Both the position numbers and the translations under genes were made by a program. The notes under the pieces are model-generated. The model ran no database searches, was not told where the DNA came from, and saw nothing but the letters and a program-made list of their open reading frames with translations. From positions 434,001 to 498,000 of the forward strand of contig NZ_JACIDM010000002.1 of assembly GCF_014196335.1 (NCBI RefSeq): a DNA stretch of 64,000 nucleotides. The letters run 5' to 3'. This document shows, piece by piece, positions 18,837 through 27,543 of this stretch; position 1 is the stretch's first letter; every line of letters starts with the position of its first letter. This DNA is from Brevundimonas lenta (GTDB lineage Bacteria > Pseudomonadota > Alphaproteobacteria > Caulobacterales > Caulobacteraceae).

Positions 18837-19225
18837 TCGGGACGCCAGGCCTCATAGTCGCCGGTCGCGGCGGGGCGCTTGCCTTCTGCGGCCAGCGAGC
18901 CCTGCGGACGCCACGCCATCGGCGTGCCGGTCAGGTTCGGCAGGTGATCCTTCTCCCACGCACGACGGGGCAGCGGGACTTCGGTCGGCGGCTCATCGAA
19001 GGTGTAGTGCAGCCAGCCGTGCCAGTCCGGCGTCACCTTCGAGGCGTCAGCATAGCCGTTGTAGATGACCCAGCGACGGCGACGACCGTCATAGCTGGTC
19101 GTATCGCGCGACTGGAAATAGCGGTTGCCGAACTCGTCGGTGCCGACAAGAGAGCCGCGCTTGGCGATGGTGAAGAAGGTGCCGATGGTGGCGCCGCTGG
19201 TCCAGCCGAAGATTCTGCCTAGCAC
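18833..19225 (-). CDS. NADH:ubiquinone oxidoreductase accessory subunit NDUFA12 homolog
   Basis: 130 residues. Alphaproteobacterial homolog of the 17.2-kDa (B17.2) complex I subunit, peripheral arm accessory protein. Family marks: [55 protein letters not shown], and the C-terminal [18 protein letters not shown]. Its presence is typical of alphaproteobacteria, the lineage of mitochondria. Coupled by a four-base overlap to the DUF2155 gene. Confidence 0.93.
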   Translation of the reverse strand: MLGRIFGWTSGATIGTFFTIAKRGSLVGTDEFGNRYFQSRDTTSYDGRRRRWVIYNGYADASKVTPDWHGWLHYTFDEPPTEVPLPRRAWEKDHLPNLTGTPMAWRPQGSLAAEGKRPAATGDYEAWRPE

Positions 19226-19431
19226 GTCGGGAATTCCACTCGTCTCGCGTCGGCCGGAACGCCCGGCGACAGCGATGCGATCATAGAAACCGCAGAGGCT
19301 TCCGTCCAGCGCGACGCAGCATCGGCTGCGCTCAACATCTTGGGGGTAACCATAGCCTGGCGCCCCAGATTTATTGCGGCGAACGTCATTCGGCGGCTAG
19401 CATTCCGGTACAGCCGCGTCGAGACGTCCGA

Positions 19432-21840
19432 ATGCGTTCCCAAACCCGCCTCGCCTCCCTCGCTCCCGCAGACGCCCGGCCTGCGCGCGAGGTCGAATGG
19501 TGCGGCGGCCTGATCGATGTTCGGGCCCCTGATGGCTGGACCGATGTGCAGATCGAAGCCTGGCTGGACTGGGCGACCGCTGAGGGACTGCCGACCACGG
19601 GCGCCGATCCGCTGGCCGCAGCCATCGCCGGGTACGTGGACCGTCTCGGCCCGGCAAAGCACGATGCGAAAGAACTCATCGCTTCGATGCTGCTCGGCGT
19701 CGCCACTCCCGCCCGGCCTACCCCGACGGCTGGAGGGGATGCGCTGATTCTGTCCGATCCCACGGCTGTGGGCGCGCTTCGGATTGAAATGGCGCAACGC
19801 CGCGCGGAACGGCTCGCGGCCGGAGCGATAGATGCTGTGGCGGGCTCGCTGTCCGGTGTCGGGGAAGCCGTCAGCCGTTGCGAAGGGCCGCGAGGCGACT
19901 GTTCGGATCCCACCCGCAATCCTGCCCTGGCGAGAGCCGCCGCTGCCGCGCGCCGCGCCGGCGCGTCCGACACAGACATCCTTCGGGCCATCGCCGGCGA
20001 ATCGTTCGAAGCCGCCGCGCTTCCGGTCCCTGAACGGGCTCCGATGGTTGCGGTGGCCCAACGCGACCTCATCGCCTCGGGCGCCCCCGACGCGACGATC
20101 GCGGCGGCGGCCGCCCTCGACGGCGACCTGATCCTGACCTTCGATCCGGAGACGGCCGAACGCATCATCGACGCCGGGCGCGGCAACGGGGTGCTTATCT
20201 CCGTGAGCCGACTGAAAGCGCTCGCCGGAGATGATTTCGAGGCAGTACTGACAGCGCTGGTCCAGCTGTGGGCCGGCGCACTTGTCGGACCGATAACTGT
20301 GGGCCTGGCAGCTGTTGCGGACCTGATCCTGACGGAAGGGGCGGCGACGACCGCGACGGAGCGCGCTGCGCGCCTCGCCGAACTGGTCGCCGAAGCCGCG
20401 CCCGGCGCCGGCCTGTTCATCGATGACGCCGAGGCAGCGCTTCGGCTCGGCGTCACGCCACTGGCGGCGCACGACCTGTTCCAGACCGCTGACGGCGAAG
20501 TCGTTCCTCGTCTACGCCCGTCGCTCGCCGACGCTGTGGCGCGAGCAGGCGGCGACGTCGAGGACGCCGAGCGCGCCTTGCTCGGCCGACGCACGCTGTG
20601 CGGTGCTCCGGCGATCGACCACGCGGCGCTGCGCGCCAGCGGCTTCACCGACGTCGAGCTGGAAGGTGTCGAACTCGCCCTCGCAACGGTTGGCCGGCTT
20701 GAAGACGCCTTCCGATCGCCGGTCCTGGATGCCGGCTTCATGCGCGACGTGCTCGGCGTTGAAGCGGACGCAGACGCGGACCTGCTGGTTCGCCTCGGCT
20801 TCTCCGGCGACGAGATCACGGCGTCCGGAAACTGGGTGTTCGGCCACGGCGATCTCGCGCACTGGGAAGGCGCGCCCGACCACCTCGTCGGCATCCTCAA
20901 AGACCCCAGCGGGTTTGAAGCCTCCCTGAGAGCGGCGATGGAGCCGTTCAGTGCGGCGCCCGATCTCCAACCCGCCGAACTGGACTGGGCGGCCACAACA
21001 TCCCAGGGCGCCCGTCTCCTGGCGGACCAGGCCCGAAACGGCCGGCGCGCCATCAGAATGAAGCGGAAGCCCGCCCCGACCACGCAGTTGCTGGACCTTC
21101 CCGAGTTCACGCCACACGAGCGCGAACGCCGTCCTGAACCTGAGGCGCGGACGGTCGAGCGGGTCGTCGAGAAGGTCATCGAGCGCGACCGGACGCGGCG
21201 CAAGCTGCCAGACCGGCGCAAAGGCTACATCCAGAAGGCGGCCGTCGGCGGCCACAAGGTCTACATCCACACCGGCGAGTACGAGGACGGCGAGCTCGGC
21301 GAGATCTTCATCGACATGCACAAGGAAGGCGCCGCCTTCCGCAGCCTGATGAACAATTTCGCCATCGCGATCTCGATCGGGCTTCAGTACGGCGTGCCCC
21401 TGGACGAGTTCGTGGACGCCTTCGTGTTCACCCGCTTCGAGCCGGCTGGCCGGGTCACCGGCAACGATTCCATTCGTTCGGCGACCTCGATCCTCGACTA
21501 CATCTTCCGCGAATTGGGCGTGTCCTATCTGGACCGGACCGAACTGGCGAACGCCGACCCGGAAACTCTGGCAGGCGATGGACTGGGGTCTGCGGGCGCC
21601 GAAGGCGACGCGCCGGAGACGGTGCCGGCGGCCCGGTTCATCTCCAAGGGCTTCGCCCGCGGCGCAGCGCCGGACAACCTGGTGGTCCTTCCCTTTGGAC
21701 AGAAGCGTGGGGTCGCTTCGGAGCCCGCAATGGCGACCGAGGCTGTAGCCTGCCCCGCCTGCGGCGATTTCTCGCTGCAGCAACGCGGCGGCGGCTGGGT
21801 CTGCGACACCTGCGGCGCAGCCCCCTCTATGCAGGGCTGA
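19432..21840 (+). CDS. TSCPD-domain protein resembling a catalytically degenerate class II ribonucleotide reductase
   Basis: 802 residues. The C-terminal part is clear: a TSCPD domain (about residues 590-700, [61 protein letters not shown]) as in B12-dependent reductase NrdJ, followed by a zinc ribbon with C774-x2-C777 and C791-x2-C794. The middle part (about residues 160-490) also looks like NrdJ remnants: [17 protein letters not shown] at 163, [15 protein letters not shown], and [18 protein letters not shown] at 456. However, the reductase finger-loop motif NxCxE and the other catalytic cysteines are missing. It is therefore probably not a reductase; a regulatory or nucleotide-sensing role is conceivable. 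Expression is possibly shared with the pentapeptide gene 66 bases downstream. Confidence 0.75.
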   Translation: MRSQTRLASLAPADARPAREVEWCGGLIDVRAPDGWTDVQIEAWLDWATAEGLPTTGADPLAAAIAGYVDRLGPAKHDAKELIASMLLGVATPARPTPTAGGDALILSDPTAVGALRIEMAQRRAERLAAGAIDAVAGSLSGVGEAVSRCEGPRGDCSDPTRNPALARAAAAARRAGASDTDILRAIAGESFEAAALPVPERAPMVAVAQRDLIASGAPDATIAAAAALDGDLILTFDPETAERIIDAGRGNGVLISVSRLKALAGDDFEAVLTALVQLWAGALVGPITVGLAAVADLILTEGAATTATERAARLAELVAEAAPGAGLFIDDAEAALRLGVTPLAAHDLFQTADGEVVPRLRPSLADAVARAGGDVEDAERALLGRRTLCGAPAIDHAALRASGFTDVELEGVELALATVGRLEDAFRSPVLDAGFMRDVLGVEADADADLLVRLGFSGDEITASGNWVFGHGDLAHWEGAPDHLVGILKDPSGFEASLRAAMEPFSAAPDLQPAELDWAATTSQGARLLADQARNGRRAIRMKRKPAPTTQLLDLPEFTPHERERRPEPEARTVERVVEKVIERDRTRRKLPDRRKGYIQKAAVGGHKVYIHTGEYEDGELGEIFIDMHKEGAAFRSLMNNFAIAISIGLQYGVPLDEFVDAFVFTRFEPAGRVTGNDSIRSATSILDYIFRELGVSYLDRTELANADPETLAGDGLGSAGAEGDAPETVPAARFISKGFARGAAPDNLVVLPFGQKRGVASEPAMATEAVACPACGDFSLQQRGGGWVCDTCGAAPSMQG

Positions 21841-21905
21841 TTGCGCGAAGAGGAATGAAACCTTTTGCGGTCAAGGTGGCGTTCCGGATCACGCAGAGCC
21901 CCGTC

Positions 21906-22397
21906 ATGAAGCCTTTCCTGACCGTCGTCGCCCTCGCCGCCCTTACCTGCGCCAGCACATCGGCGATGGCCCAGAATGCCGACCAGATCGCGCGTGTACG
22001 CAGCGGATCGAGCTGCGCCGGATGCAATCTGTTCCAGGCGAGCCTCTCCGGCCTCGAGGCCCGCGGCCTTAACCTGACGGGCGCACGCCTGCGGCAGGCG
22101 GACCTGAGTCTGGCCGTGATGAATCGCACCCGGTTCTCCAACGCCGACCTGCGCGACGTCGAAGCCTATGGCGGCGTCTTCTCCAGCGCGAATTTTTCGG
22201 GTGCCAACCTGACGAACGCCAGCTTTGTCGGCGCCTACCTCGACGGCGCAGCGTTTTCGGGCGCTACCCTGAACGGCGCCAATTTCTCCGGCGCATCGCT
22301 TGAACGGGCGACTGGATTGAGCCAGTCCCGGCTCAATGCGGCCTGCGGGGACGAAGCGACGAAACTGCCCGCGGGCCTGACACTTCCCCGCTGCTGA
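21906..22397 (+). CDS. secreted pentapeptide-repeat protein, first of three
   Basis: 163 residues from the ATG at 21906, which gives a clean signal peptide ending SAMA before Gln; an in-frame ATG at 21855 would add 17 residues. The mature protein starts with a CxxC motif (GSSCAGCNLFQASLSG), followed by about 18 pentapeptide repeats of A(N/D)Lxx type (for example ANLTNASFVGAYLDGAAF), a right-handed beta helix, and ends with paired cysteines (NAACGDEATKLPAGLTLPRC). The end cysteines probably cap the helix with disulfides. Periplasmic or secreted; function unknown. Confidence 0.82.
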   Translation: MKPFLTVVALAALTCASTSAMAQNADQIARVRSGSSCAGCNLFQASLSGLEARGLNLTGARLRQADLSLAVMNRTRFSNADLRDVEAYGGVFSSANFSGANLTNASFVGAYLDGAAFSGATLNGANFSGASLERATGLSQSRLNAACGDEATKLPAGLTLPRC

Positions 22398-22463
22398 TCC
22401 GCCACCGACCTTACCGCGATTTAAGTAGGGTCCATGGGGTTTTAGGCTCATGAAGAGGTCGTG

Positions 22464-23378
22464 ATGCAGTTCGCTCAAACCCTTCTCCGTCGCCTCCTGA
22501 CCACCGGTGTCGCCGTGGGCGCCGCTACGGTTGCTCTGGCCGCCGCCGGTTCGGCTTCCGCAGAAATCCAGCTGCAGTTCCAGTACCAGGACCGTGATGT
22601 GGCGCGGATGGTCTCGCTGGGCGGCTCGTGCAATCGCTGCGAACTCTCCGGCCGGGACCTGACCGGCGCCGCTTTCACGGGCGCCAGCTTCACCAACGCC
22701 ACCCTCGTCGGCGCGGACCTGCGCGGCGCGGAAATGGTGGGCTCGAACTTCGCGGGCAGCGACTTCAGCCGGGCCGACATGGCCGGGGCCGAGATGGTCG
22801 GCGCCAACTTCACCGCCTCCCTGTTCACGAACGCCGACCTGACCGGCGTCAGCGCAGTCGGCGCGACCCTGGTCCGGGTGCGGATGGACCGCGCCGACCT
22901 GACGGGCGCCGAACTCAACGGCGCCAATATGAACGGCGCGCTGCTGACCGGCGCGACCTTCGAGGGCGCGGAAATGAACGCGGCCACCCTGGCCAACGTC
23001 AGCGCCCGCAACGCCAACTTCTCGAGCGCCGAGATCGGCATGTCCAACCTGTCGAACGGCGACTTCCGTTCGGCCTCGTTCCGCGCCGCCACCCTGAACG
23101 GCGCCCGCCTGACCGGCGGCTCGTTCGGAGGGGCGGACTTCCGCGACGCCGAGATGAACCGCACGGACATCCGCGGGACGGACCTGTCCGGCGCGCGGGG
23201 CCTGACCCAGGACCAGGTCGGCCGGGCCTGCGGCGACGCCAACACCCGCCTGCCGGGCAATCTGACGCCGCGGGTCTGCCGCGGCCTGGCGGGAGCTCGT
23301 CCGGCGCCGCCGGCGCCTCCTGCCCCGCCCGCTCCGCCGCGGGTGAGAAACCTGGTCGTCGCCAGCGGCGGCAACTAG
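22464..23378 (+). CDS. secreted pentapeptide-repeat protein, second of three
   Basis: 304 residues from the ATG at 22464 (a GTG immediately before it is an alternative). Signal peptide of about 33 residues ending GSASA, an N-terminal CxxC motif (GGSCNRCELSGRDLTG), about 38 pentapeptide repeats (for example GADLRGAEMVGSNFAGSDF), the C-terminal cap RACGDANTRLPGNLTPRVC and then a Pro/Ala tail with repeated PAPP units (about residues 280-292). The same architecture as its neighbours, with a longer helix. The repeat core probably forms a quadrilateral beta helix. Confidence 0.85.
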   Translation: MQFAQTLLRRLLTTGVAVGAATVALAAAGSASAEIQLQFQYQDRDVARMVSLGGSCNRCELSGRDLTGAAFTGASFTNATLVGADLRGAEMVGSNFAGSDFSRADMAGAEMVGANFTASLFTNADLTGVSAVGATLVRVRMDRADLTGAELNGANMNGALLTGATFEGAEMNAATLANVSARNANFSSAEIGMSNLSNGDFRSASFRAATLNGARLTGGSFGGADFRDAEMNRTDIRGTDLSGARGLTQDQVGRACGDANTRLPGNLTPRVCRGLAGARPAPPAPPAPPAPPRVRNLVVASGGN

Positions 23379-24056
23379 CCCATCCCGTTCGCAGCGACCA
23401 TTCTCCGTCGCCTCAGCACCGCCGCCCTGGCGACTGGCGTCACCGTCGCGACCCTGACGGTAGCGGGCTCCGCCCTGGCGGGGATATCCGCTCCCCTTGA
23501 TCAGCACCGCGAGGCAGCGGGAACGCTCGCGCAGGGCGGATCGTGCAAGCGCTGCGACCTGACGGGCCAGGACCTGACCGAGGCTGATTTCGCCAACGCG
23601 GACCTGACCGGCGTCACCGCCTTGGGCGCGACTCTGGTGCGAGCCCGTATGTACCGCGTCAACGCCGACGGCGCTGATCTGAGAGGGGCGAACATGACTG
23701 GCGCGGTCCTGGCCAACGGCGCTTTCACCGACGCCCAGATCGACATGGCGACGCTGATCGACGCAGACGCCCGTTGGACCAACTTCAAGGACGCAGAGCT
23801 AAGCGCGGCCAACCTCTCCCGCGGCGATTTCCGCGACGCCTCGTTCCGGGATGCGGACCTGCGCGGCGCACGGCTGACCCGGGGCCGGTTCGAGGGCGCG
23901 GACTTCGGAGGCGCCGATCTGGATCAGACGGATATCCGGGGCGCGGACCTGTCGGGCGCGCGCGGCCTGACGCAGGCTCAAGTCGGCCGGGCCTGCGGCG
24001 ACGCCAGTACCCTTCTCCCGGGCCGCCTGATTGTGCCCGTCTGCCGCGCTCGCTGA
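23379..24056 (+). CDS. third pentapeptide-repeat protein, start codon lost or unusual
   Basis: The open frame starts directly after the TAG of the preceding gene and stays in the same frame. Translation from 23385 reads PFAATILRRLSTAALATGV, clearly homologous to the signal peptide of the second gene (QFAQTLLRRLLTTG), then GGSCKRCDLTGQDLTE, about 25 repeats and the cap RACGDASTLLPGRLIVPVC. Yet the codon matching the neighbour's ATG is ATC, and no ATG/GTG lies before the signal peptide core. An ATT at 23400 would give a fair signal peptide; the TTG at 23622 would lose signal and CxxC. Possibly a recently broken copy, or made by TAG readthrough or a rare start. Confidence 0.6.
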   Translation, partial: PIPFAATILRRLSTAALATGVTVATLTVAGSALAGISAPLDQHREAAGTLAQGGSCKRCDLTGQDLTEADFANADLTGVTALGATLVRARMYRVNADGADLRGANMTGAVLANGAFTDAQIDMATLIDADARWTNFKDAELSAANLSRGDFRDASFRDADLRGARLTRGRFEGADFGGADLDQTDIRGADLSGARGLTQAQVGRACGDASTLLPGRLIVPVCRAR

Positions 24057-24073
24057 GCCCCTTCTGACATGAC

Positions 24074-24103
24074 AAAGGCCGCCGTCGCAGGACGGCGGCC
24101 TTT
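24074..24103. terminator. strong bidirectional intrinsic terminator
   Basis: A perfect 13-bp stem (AAAGGCCGCCGTC at 24074-24086 with its complement at 24091-24103) and a GCAG loop, with T-rich ends on both strands. It lies between the pentapeptide genes and convergent aspS and fits a shared terminator. Confidence 0.9.
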
Positions 24104-24120
24104 AATTTGCGCGGCGCGCC

Positions 24121-25953
24121 TCAGACCTTGAGCGGCAGGGCGGTGCGGATGTGGACGTCCTTGAGCTGTCGGTCCTGGGCCTCGGTCGGGGCGTTCATGA
24201 GGAGGTCCTCGCCCTGCTGGTTCAGCGGGAAGGCGATGACCTCGCGGATCGCGGTCTCCTCGGCCAGCAGCATGACGATGCGGTCGATGCCCGGGGCCAG
24301 GCCGCCGTGCGGCGGCGCGCCGTAGCGGAAGGCGTTGAGCATGCCGCCGAACTGATCCTCGACCACCGAGGCGTCGTAGCCGGCGATGCCGAAGGCCTTG
24401 AGCATGATTTCGGCCTTGTGGTTCCGGATCGCGCCCGAGCACAGCTCATAGCCGTTGCAGACGATGTCGTACTGGTAGGCGCGGATAGTCAGCGGGTCCT
24501 GGGTCTCCAAGGCCTCCAGACCGCCCTGCGGCATCGAGAACGGGTTGTGGGAGAAGTCGACCTTCTTCTCTTCCTCGGACCACTCGAACATCGGGAAGTC
24601 GACGATCCAGCAGAATTTGAACTGGTTCTCGTCGATCAGCTTCAGCTCCGTGCCGACGCGCGTGCGGGCGAGACCGGCGAATTTGGCGAAGGCCGACGGC
24701 AGGCCGGCGGTGAAGAAGGCGGCATCGCCCTGTCCCAGGCCCAGAGAGTTCATCAGGGCCTCGGTCGGCTCCTGACCCAGGTTCTTGGCGATCGGGCCGC
24801 CCCAGGCGCCCTGGTCGTCCGACCAGAAGATGTAGCCGAGGCCGGGCTGGCCCTCACCCTGGGCCCAGGAGTTCATGCGGTCGCAGAAGGCGCGCGAGCC
24901 GCCGGTCGGGGCCGGGATCGCCCAGACGGCGTTCTTGTCGTCGGCGCCCAGGATTTTAGCGAACAGACCAAAGCCACCATCGCGGAAGTGGTCGGAGACG
25001 ACCTGCATCTTGATCGGGTTGCGGGTGTCCGGCTTGTCGGTGCCGTACCAGGCCATCGACTGTTCGTAGGTCAGGCGCTCGAAACCCTTGTGCTCGAACG
25101 TCTCGCCGAAGTCGTTGGTGAAGGTGTGGGCGCCGCTGATCGGCGAGACCGGCTTGCCATCCGCGAACTCCTCGAACACGCCATGCATGACGGGCTCGAT
25201 GGCGGCGAAAACGTCCTCTTGCGTGACGAAGCTCATTTCGACGTCGAGCTGGTAGAACTCCAGCGAACGGTCGGCGCGCAGGTCTTCGTCGCGGAAGCAG
25301 GGGGCGATCTGGAAATAGCGGTCGAAGCCCGAGACCATCAGCAGCTGCTTGAACTGCTGCGGGGCCTGCGGGAGGGCGTAGAACTTGCCCGGGTGCAGAC
25401 GCGACGGCACCAGGAAGTCGCGCGCGCCTTCCGGCGACGAGGCTGTCAGGATCGGGGTCTGATATTCGAGGAAGCCCTGCCCGACCATGCGCTGGCGGAT
25501 CGAGGAGATCACCTTCGAGCGCAGGACGATGTTCTTGTGCAGACGCTCGCGGCGCAGGTCGAGGAAGCGGTTCGCGAGGCGGATCTCTTCCGGATACTCC
25601 TGCTCGCCAAAGACGGGCATCGGCAGTTCAGCGGCTTCCGACAGCACCTCGAGCCCCTGGACGCGGACTTCGACCTCGCCGGTCGGCAGCAGCGCGTTCA
25701 CCGTGCTGGCGTCGCGCATCACGGCTTCACCGTCGATGCGGATGACGCTTTCGGCGCGGATGCGCTCGACAATGGCGAAGCCCGGCGTCGACGGGTGCAG
25801 CACCAGCTGCGTGATGCCGTAGTGGTCGCGAAGGTCCACGAACAGCAGGCCGCCGAGGTCGCGCTTGCGGTGCACCCAGCCGGACAGACGGACATTGGAG
25901 CCGGCATCGGTCGAACGGAGGGCGCCGCAGGTGTGGGAGCGGTAGGCGTGCAT
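24121..25953 (-). CDS. aspS: aspartyl-tRNA synthetase (probably non-discriminating, Asp/Asn)
   Basis: 610 residues, class IIb synthetase of bacterial type. The OB-fold anticodon-binding domain is at residues about 1-110 ([26 protein letters not shown]), followed by catalytic motif 2 ([27 protein letters not shown]), the bacterial GAD insertion domain, and motif 3 ([16 protein letters not shown]). The ATG at 25953 is chosen over the upstream extension because [12 protein letters not shown] is the usual N-terminus. With gatCAB nearby in the window it probably also mischarges tRNA-Asn with Asp for later amidation; that is inference from the usual alphaproteobacterial arrangement. Confidence 0.96.
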   Translation of the reverse strand: MHAYRSHTCGALRSTDAGSNVRLSGWVHRKRDLGGLLFVDLRDHYGITQLVLHPSTPGFAIVERIRAESVIRIDGEAVMRDASTVNALLPTGEVEVRVQGLEVLSEAAELPMPVFGEQEYPEEIRLANRFLDLRRERLHKNIVLRSKVISSIRQRMVGQGFLEYQTPILTASSPEGARDFLVPSRLHPGKFYALPQAPQQFKQLLMVSGFDRYFQIAPCFRDEDLRADRSLEFYQLDVEMSFVTQEDVFAAIEPVMHGVFEEFADGKPVSPISGAHTFTNDFGETFEHKGFERLTYEQSMAWYGTDKPDTRNPIKMQVVSDHFRDGGFGLFAKILGADDKNAVWAIPAPTGGSRAFCDRMNSWAQGEGQPGLGYIFWSDDQGAWGGPIAKNLGQEPTEALMNSLGLGQGDAAFFTAGLPSAFAKFAGLARTRVGTELKLIDENQFKFCWIVDFPMFEWSEEEKKVDFSHNPFSMPQGGLEALETQDPLTIRAYQYDIVCNGYELCSGAIRNHKAEIMLKAFGIAGYDASVVEDQFGGMLNAFRYGAPPHGGLAPGIDRIVMLLAEETAIREVIAFPLNQQGEDLLMNAPTEAQDRQLKDVHIRTALPLKV

Positions 25954-25968
25954 GATCGTTCGTCTTGG

Positions 25969-26115
25969 GAGGAAATGAGAGGGAATTAGAGGAAATTGGA
26001 GGGCGGAAGGGCGCATTATCGCCCCTGAAAGTCAAGGCTGGCGGGCACTTGAGTGGAACGGAGCGACTGCATTCGGAAAAAATGCCGAAATCCTCTCAAG
26101 TCCTCTCATTTCCTC
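25969..26115. repeat. inverted repeat of AGAGGAA-type motifs upstream of aspS
   Basis: GAGGAAATGAGAGG at 25969-25982 is the exact reverse complement of 26102-26115. Around both arms are further degenerate copies of ATGAGAGG (26088-26128 on the minus strand holds four). It lies in the 310-base aspS-hdaA interval and within the probable aspS 5' leader. Confidence 0.6.
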
Positions 26116-26181
26116 TCATCCCTCTCATCTGCGCCGACCTCCCGGAACTATGGACTGTCCGGACGTCAAAAGCGGTCGCAG

Positions 26182-26210
26182 CGCTCCACAGAAGCTTGAC
26201 CTTGTCCACG
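26182..26210 (+). promoter_or_regulatory. two DnaA-box-like sequences upstream of hdaA
   Basis: CGCTCCACA at 26182-26190 matches the Caulobacter G-box TGATCCACA at 7 of 9 positions; TTGTCCACG at 26202-26210 matches the consensus TTATCCACA at 7 of 9. They are 20 bases apart and 54-82 bases before the hdaA start. Both are weak matches, so this is a suggestion only. Confidence 0.3.
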
Positions 26211-26263
26211 ACCACGACCGCCGAAAACAGCGTCGGACGGCGGCATCTGCTATGATGAACGGG

Positions 26264-26947
26264 ATGTCGACCCGTCTGACCCCGCCTGACCAGATGCGCC
26301 TTCCGCTGCAAAGCGACCTTCCGGAGGGCGTGGAAGGCTTCGTCGTTTCAGAGTGCAACCACGCGGCCGACGAGGCGCTGGCCGACTGGCCCAACCTGCT
26401 GGGCGGCACGATGGCGATCTGCGGACCGGAAGGCTGCGGCAAGAGCCGACTGGGGCAGATCTGGGCCGAGCGCGTGGGCGCGGTGGCGCTGGACGGCGCG
26501 GAAGCCGCCCTGATCGATCCCATGGAGTTGGAGGGGCGTCCGGTGCTGCTGGACCGCGCCCGCGAGGTCGACGACGAGACCCTGTTCCACCTGATCAACC
26601 TGGCGCAGTCTCCCGGCGGGGCGCTGCTGATGATTTCGCGCGCGGCGCCGTCATCGTGGGAGGCTGCCCTGCCCGACCTGCGCTCGCGGCTGGACGCGGT
26701 GATCACCGTGCCAATGGAGGCCCCGGACGACGCGGTGTTGGCGGCGATGCTGGAGGCGCGGTTCGCCGAGCGCGGCATCCGCGCGACTAAGGACGTGATC
26801 CCCTATCTGCTGCGCCGGATCGACCGGTCGGCGGCGGCGGCGGCGGATGTGGTCGAACGGCTGGACGCCATGCATCGACCCGTGACCCGGGCGTTGGCGC
26901 GGGAGCTGGTCGAGGGCGCGGACGAGAGCGGGGATTTGTTCGAGTGA
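26264..26947 (+). CDS. hdaA: HdaA, DnaA-related regulator of replication initiation
   Basis: 227 residues from the third of three nearby ATGs (26252, 26255, 26264); start uncertain by a few codons. AAA+ domain similar to DnaA domain III with a Walker A GPEGCGKSRL near residue 55 and sensor-like regions (LPDLRSRLDAVITVPMEAPDD), but no DnaA DNA-binding domain IV. Begins with the hydrophobic MRLPL sequence resembling the clamp-binding motif of Hda (QMRLPL). With the sliding clamp, it stimulates ATP hydrolysis by DnaA to prevent over-initiation. Followed by a small gene whose start overlaps its stop. Confidence 0.88.
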   Translation: MSTRLTPPDQMRLPLQSDLPEGVEGFVVSECNHAADEALADWPNLLGGTMAICGPEGCGKSRLGQIWAERVGAVALDGAEAALIDPMELEGRPVLLDRAREVDDETLFHLINLAQSPGGALLMISRAAPSSWEAALPDLRSRLDAVITVPMEAPDDAVLAAMLEARFAERGIRATKDVIPYLLRRIDRSAAAAADVVERLDAMHRPVTRALARELVEGADESGDLFE

Positions 26948-27333
26948 TCCCAACTCTGTCCTTGGGACCTTGGGACTCTCCGGACTTCGAAATCCTACCG
27001 TGGGATCTCTATCCAATCATCGCTTTGCTCATCGAGCGTAGCGGGCCGATGAGCCCTGACGACCTGGAGAGTGCGTTCTCCCTGCTCATGCTGGACACTC
27101 TATTCCTGCGCGGGAAATCAGAGGGCTTCTTTTTGAAGTTCGAAGATGCGTGCCGCCGCATTCAGTCGGGCGAGTTGACTCACTACGGGCCCTCGACGCT
27201 CGCCGCCTCGGGTTTCGCAGAATATCTCGAAAAGTGCAGTCACGATGGGACTGTCACACCAGATGTGAAGGCCGCCGCCCAACGGTTTCTGGACTTCCTT
27301 GAAGCCAATCCCGGACACTGGCCCTTGCGGTGA
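26944..27333 (+). CDS. hypothetical protein, 129 residues
   Basis: Starts with GTG overlapping the hdaA stop by four bases. No signal peptide; the central part (residues about 22-60, PIIALLIERSGPMSPDDLESAFSLLMLDTL) is amphipathic and helical. Ends FLDFLEANPGHWPLR. I do not recognise the family. Base composition is less GC-rich than its neighbours, and the gene is flanked by two copies of the hdaA 3' end (26894-26945 and 27341-27391), which suggests that it was inserted. It could be a stand-alone cargo gene rather than an HdaA partner. Confidence 0.6.
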   Translation: MIPTLSLGPWDSPDFEILPWDLYPIIALLIERSGPMSPDDLESAFSLLMLDTLFLRGKSEGFFLKFEDACRRIQSGELTHYGPSTLAASGFAEYLEKCSHDGTVTPDVKAAAQRFLDFLEANPGHWPLR

Positions 27334-27340
27334 TCCAGCC

Positions 27341-27391
27341 TTGGCGCGCGTGGCGATAGAGGACGCGGACGAGAGCGGGAGTTGTTCGGGT
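27341..27391 (+). repeat. degenerate second copy of the hdaA 3' end
   Basis: Aligns with the last 52 bases of hdaA (26894-26945). Both share TTGGCGCG, then GAGG, one mismatch, CGCGGACGAGAGCGGG and TTGTTCG near the stop. The two copies bracket the 129-residue hypothetical gene as imperfect direct repeats. Confidence 0.65.
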
Positions 27392-27395
27392 AGCC

Positions 27396-27538
27396 TTTCG
27401 TCATCCCGGCGAAGGCCGGGACCCAGCGGCGCCGAAGCGCCAGCGAAGGCGATGCTTCCACGAGCTGCGTGCGTGGCAGCTTCGCGCTCCCGCGCGCCGC
27501 TGGGTCCCGGGGTCGCTGCGCGCCCCGGGATGACGAAA
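27396..27538. repeat. REP-type inverted repeat before gatB 3' end
   Basis: The left arm (from 27396, TTTCGTCATCCCGGCGAAGG and on to ACCCAGCGGCGC) and right arm (GCGCGCCGCTGGGTCCCGG through GGGATGACGAAA, ending 27538) are inverted and bracket about 60 bases. The left arm matches the 32-bp arm at 10008-10039. The right arm has a longer, diverged hairpin top (GTCGCTGCGCGC). Confidence 0.8.
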
Positions 27539-27543
27539 GAAAA

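Noticed and set aside
21525..23507. 660-codon antisense frame over the TSCPD and pentapeptide genes
   Set aside because: Low-complexity shadow of the repeated GCG/GAC codons of the pentapeptide genes.
24151..25989. 612-codon frame antisense to aspS
   Set aside because: aspS has all synthetase motifs; the antisense product has none.
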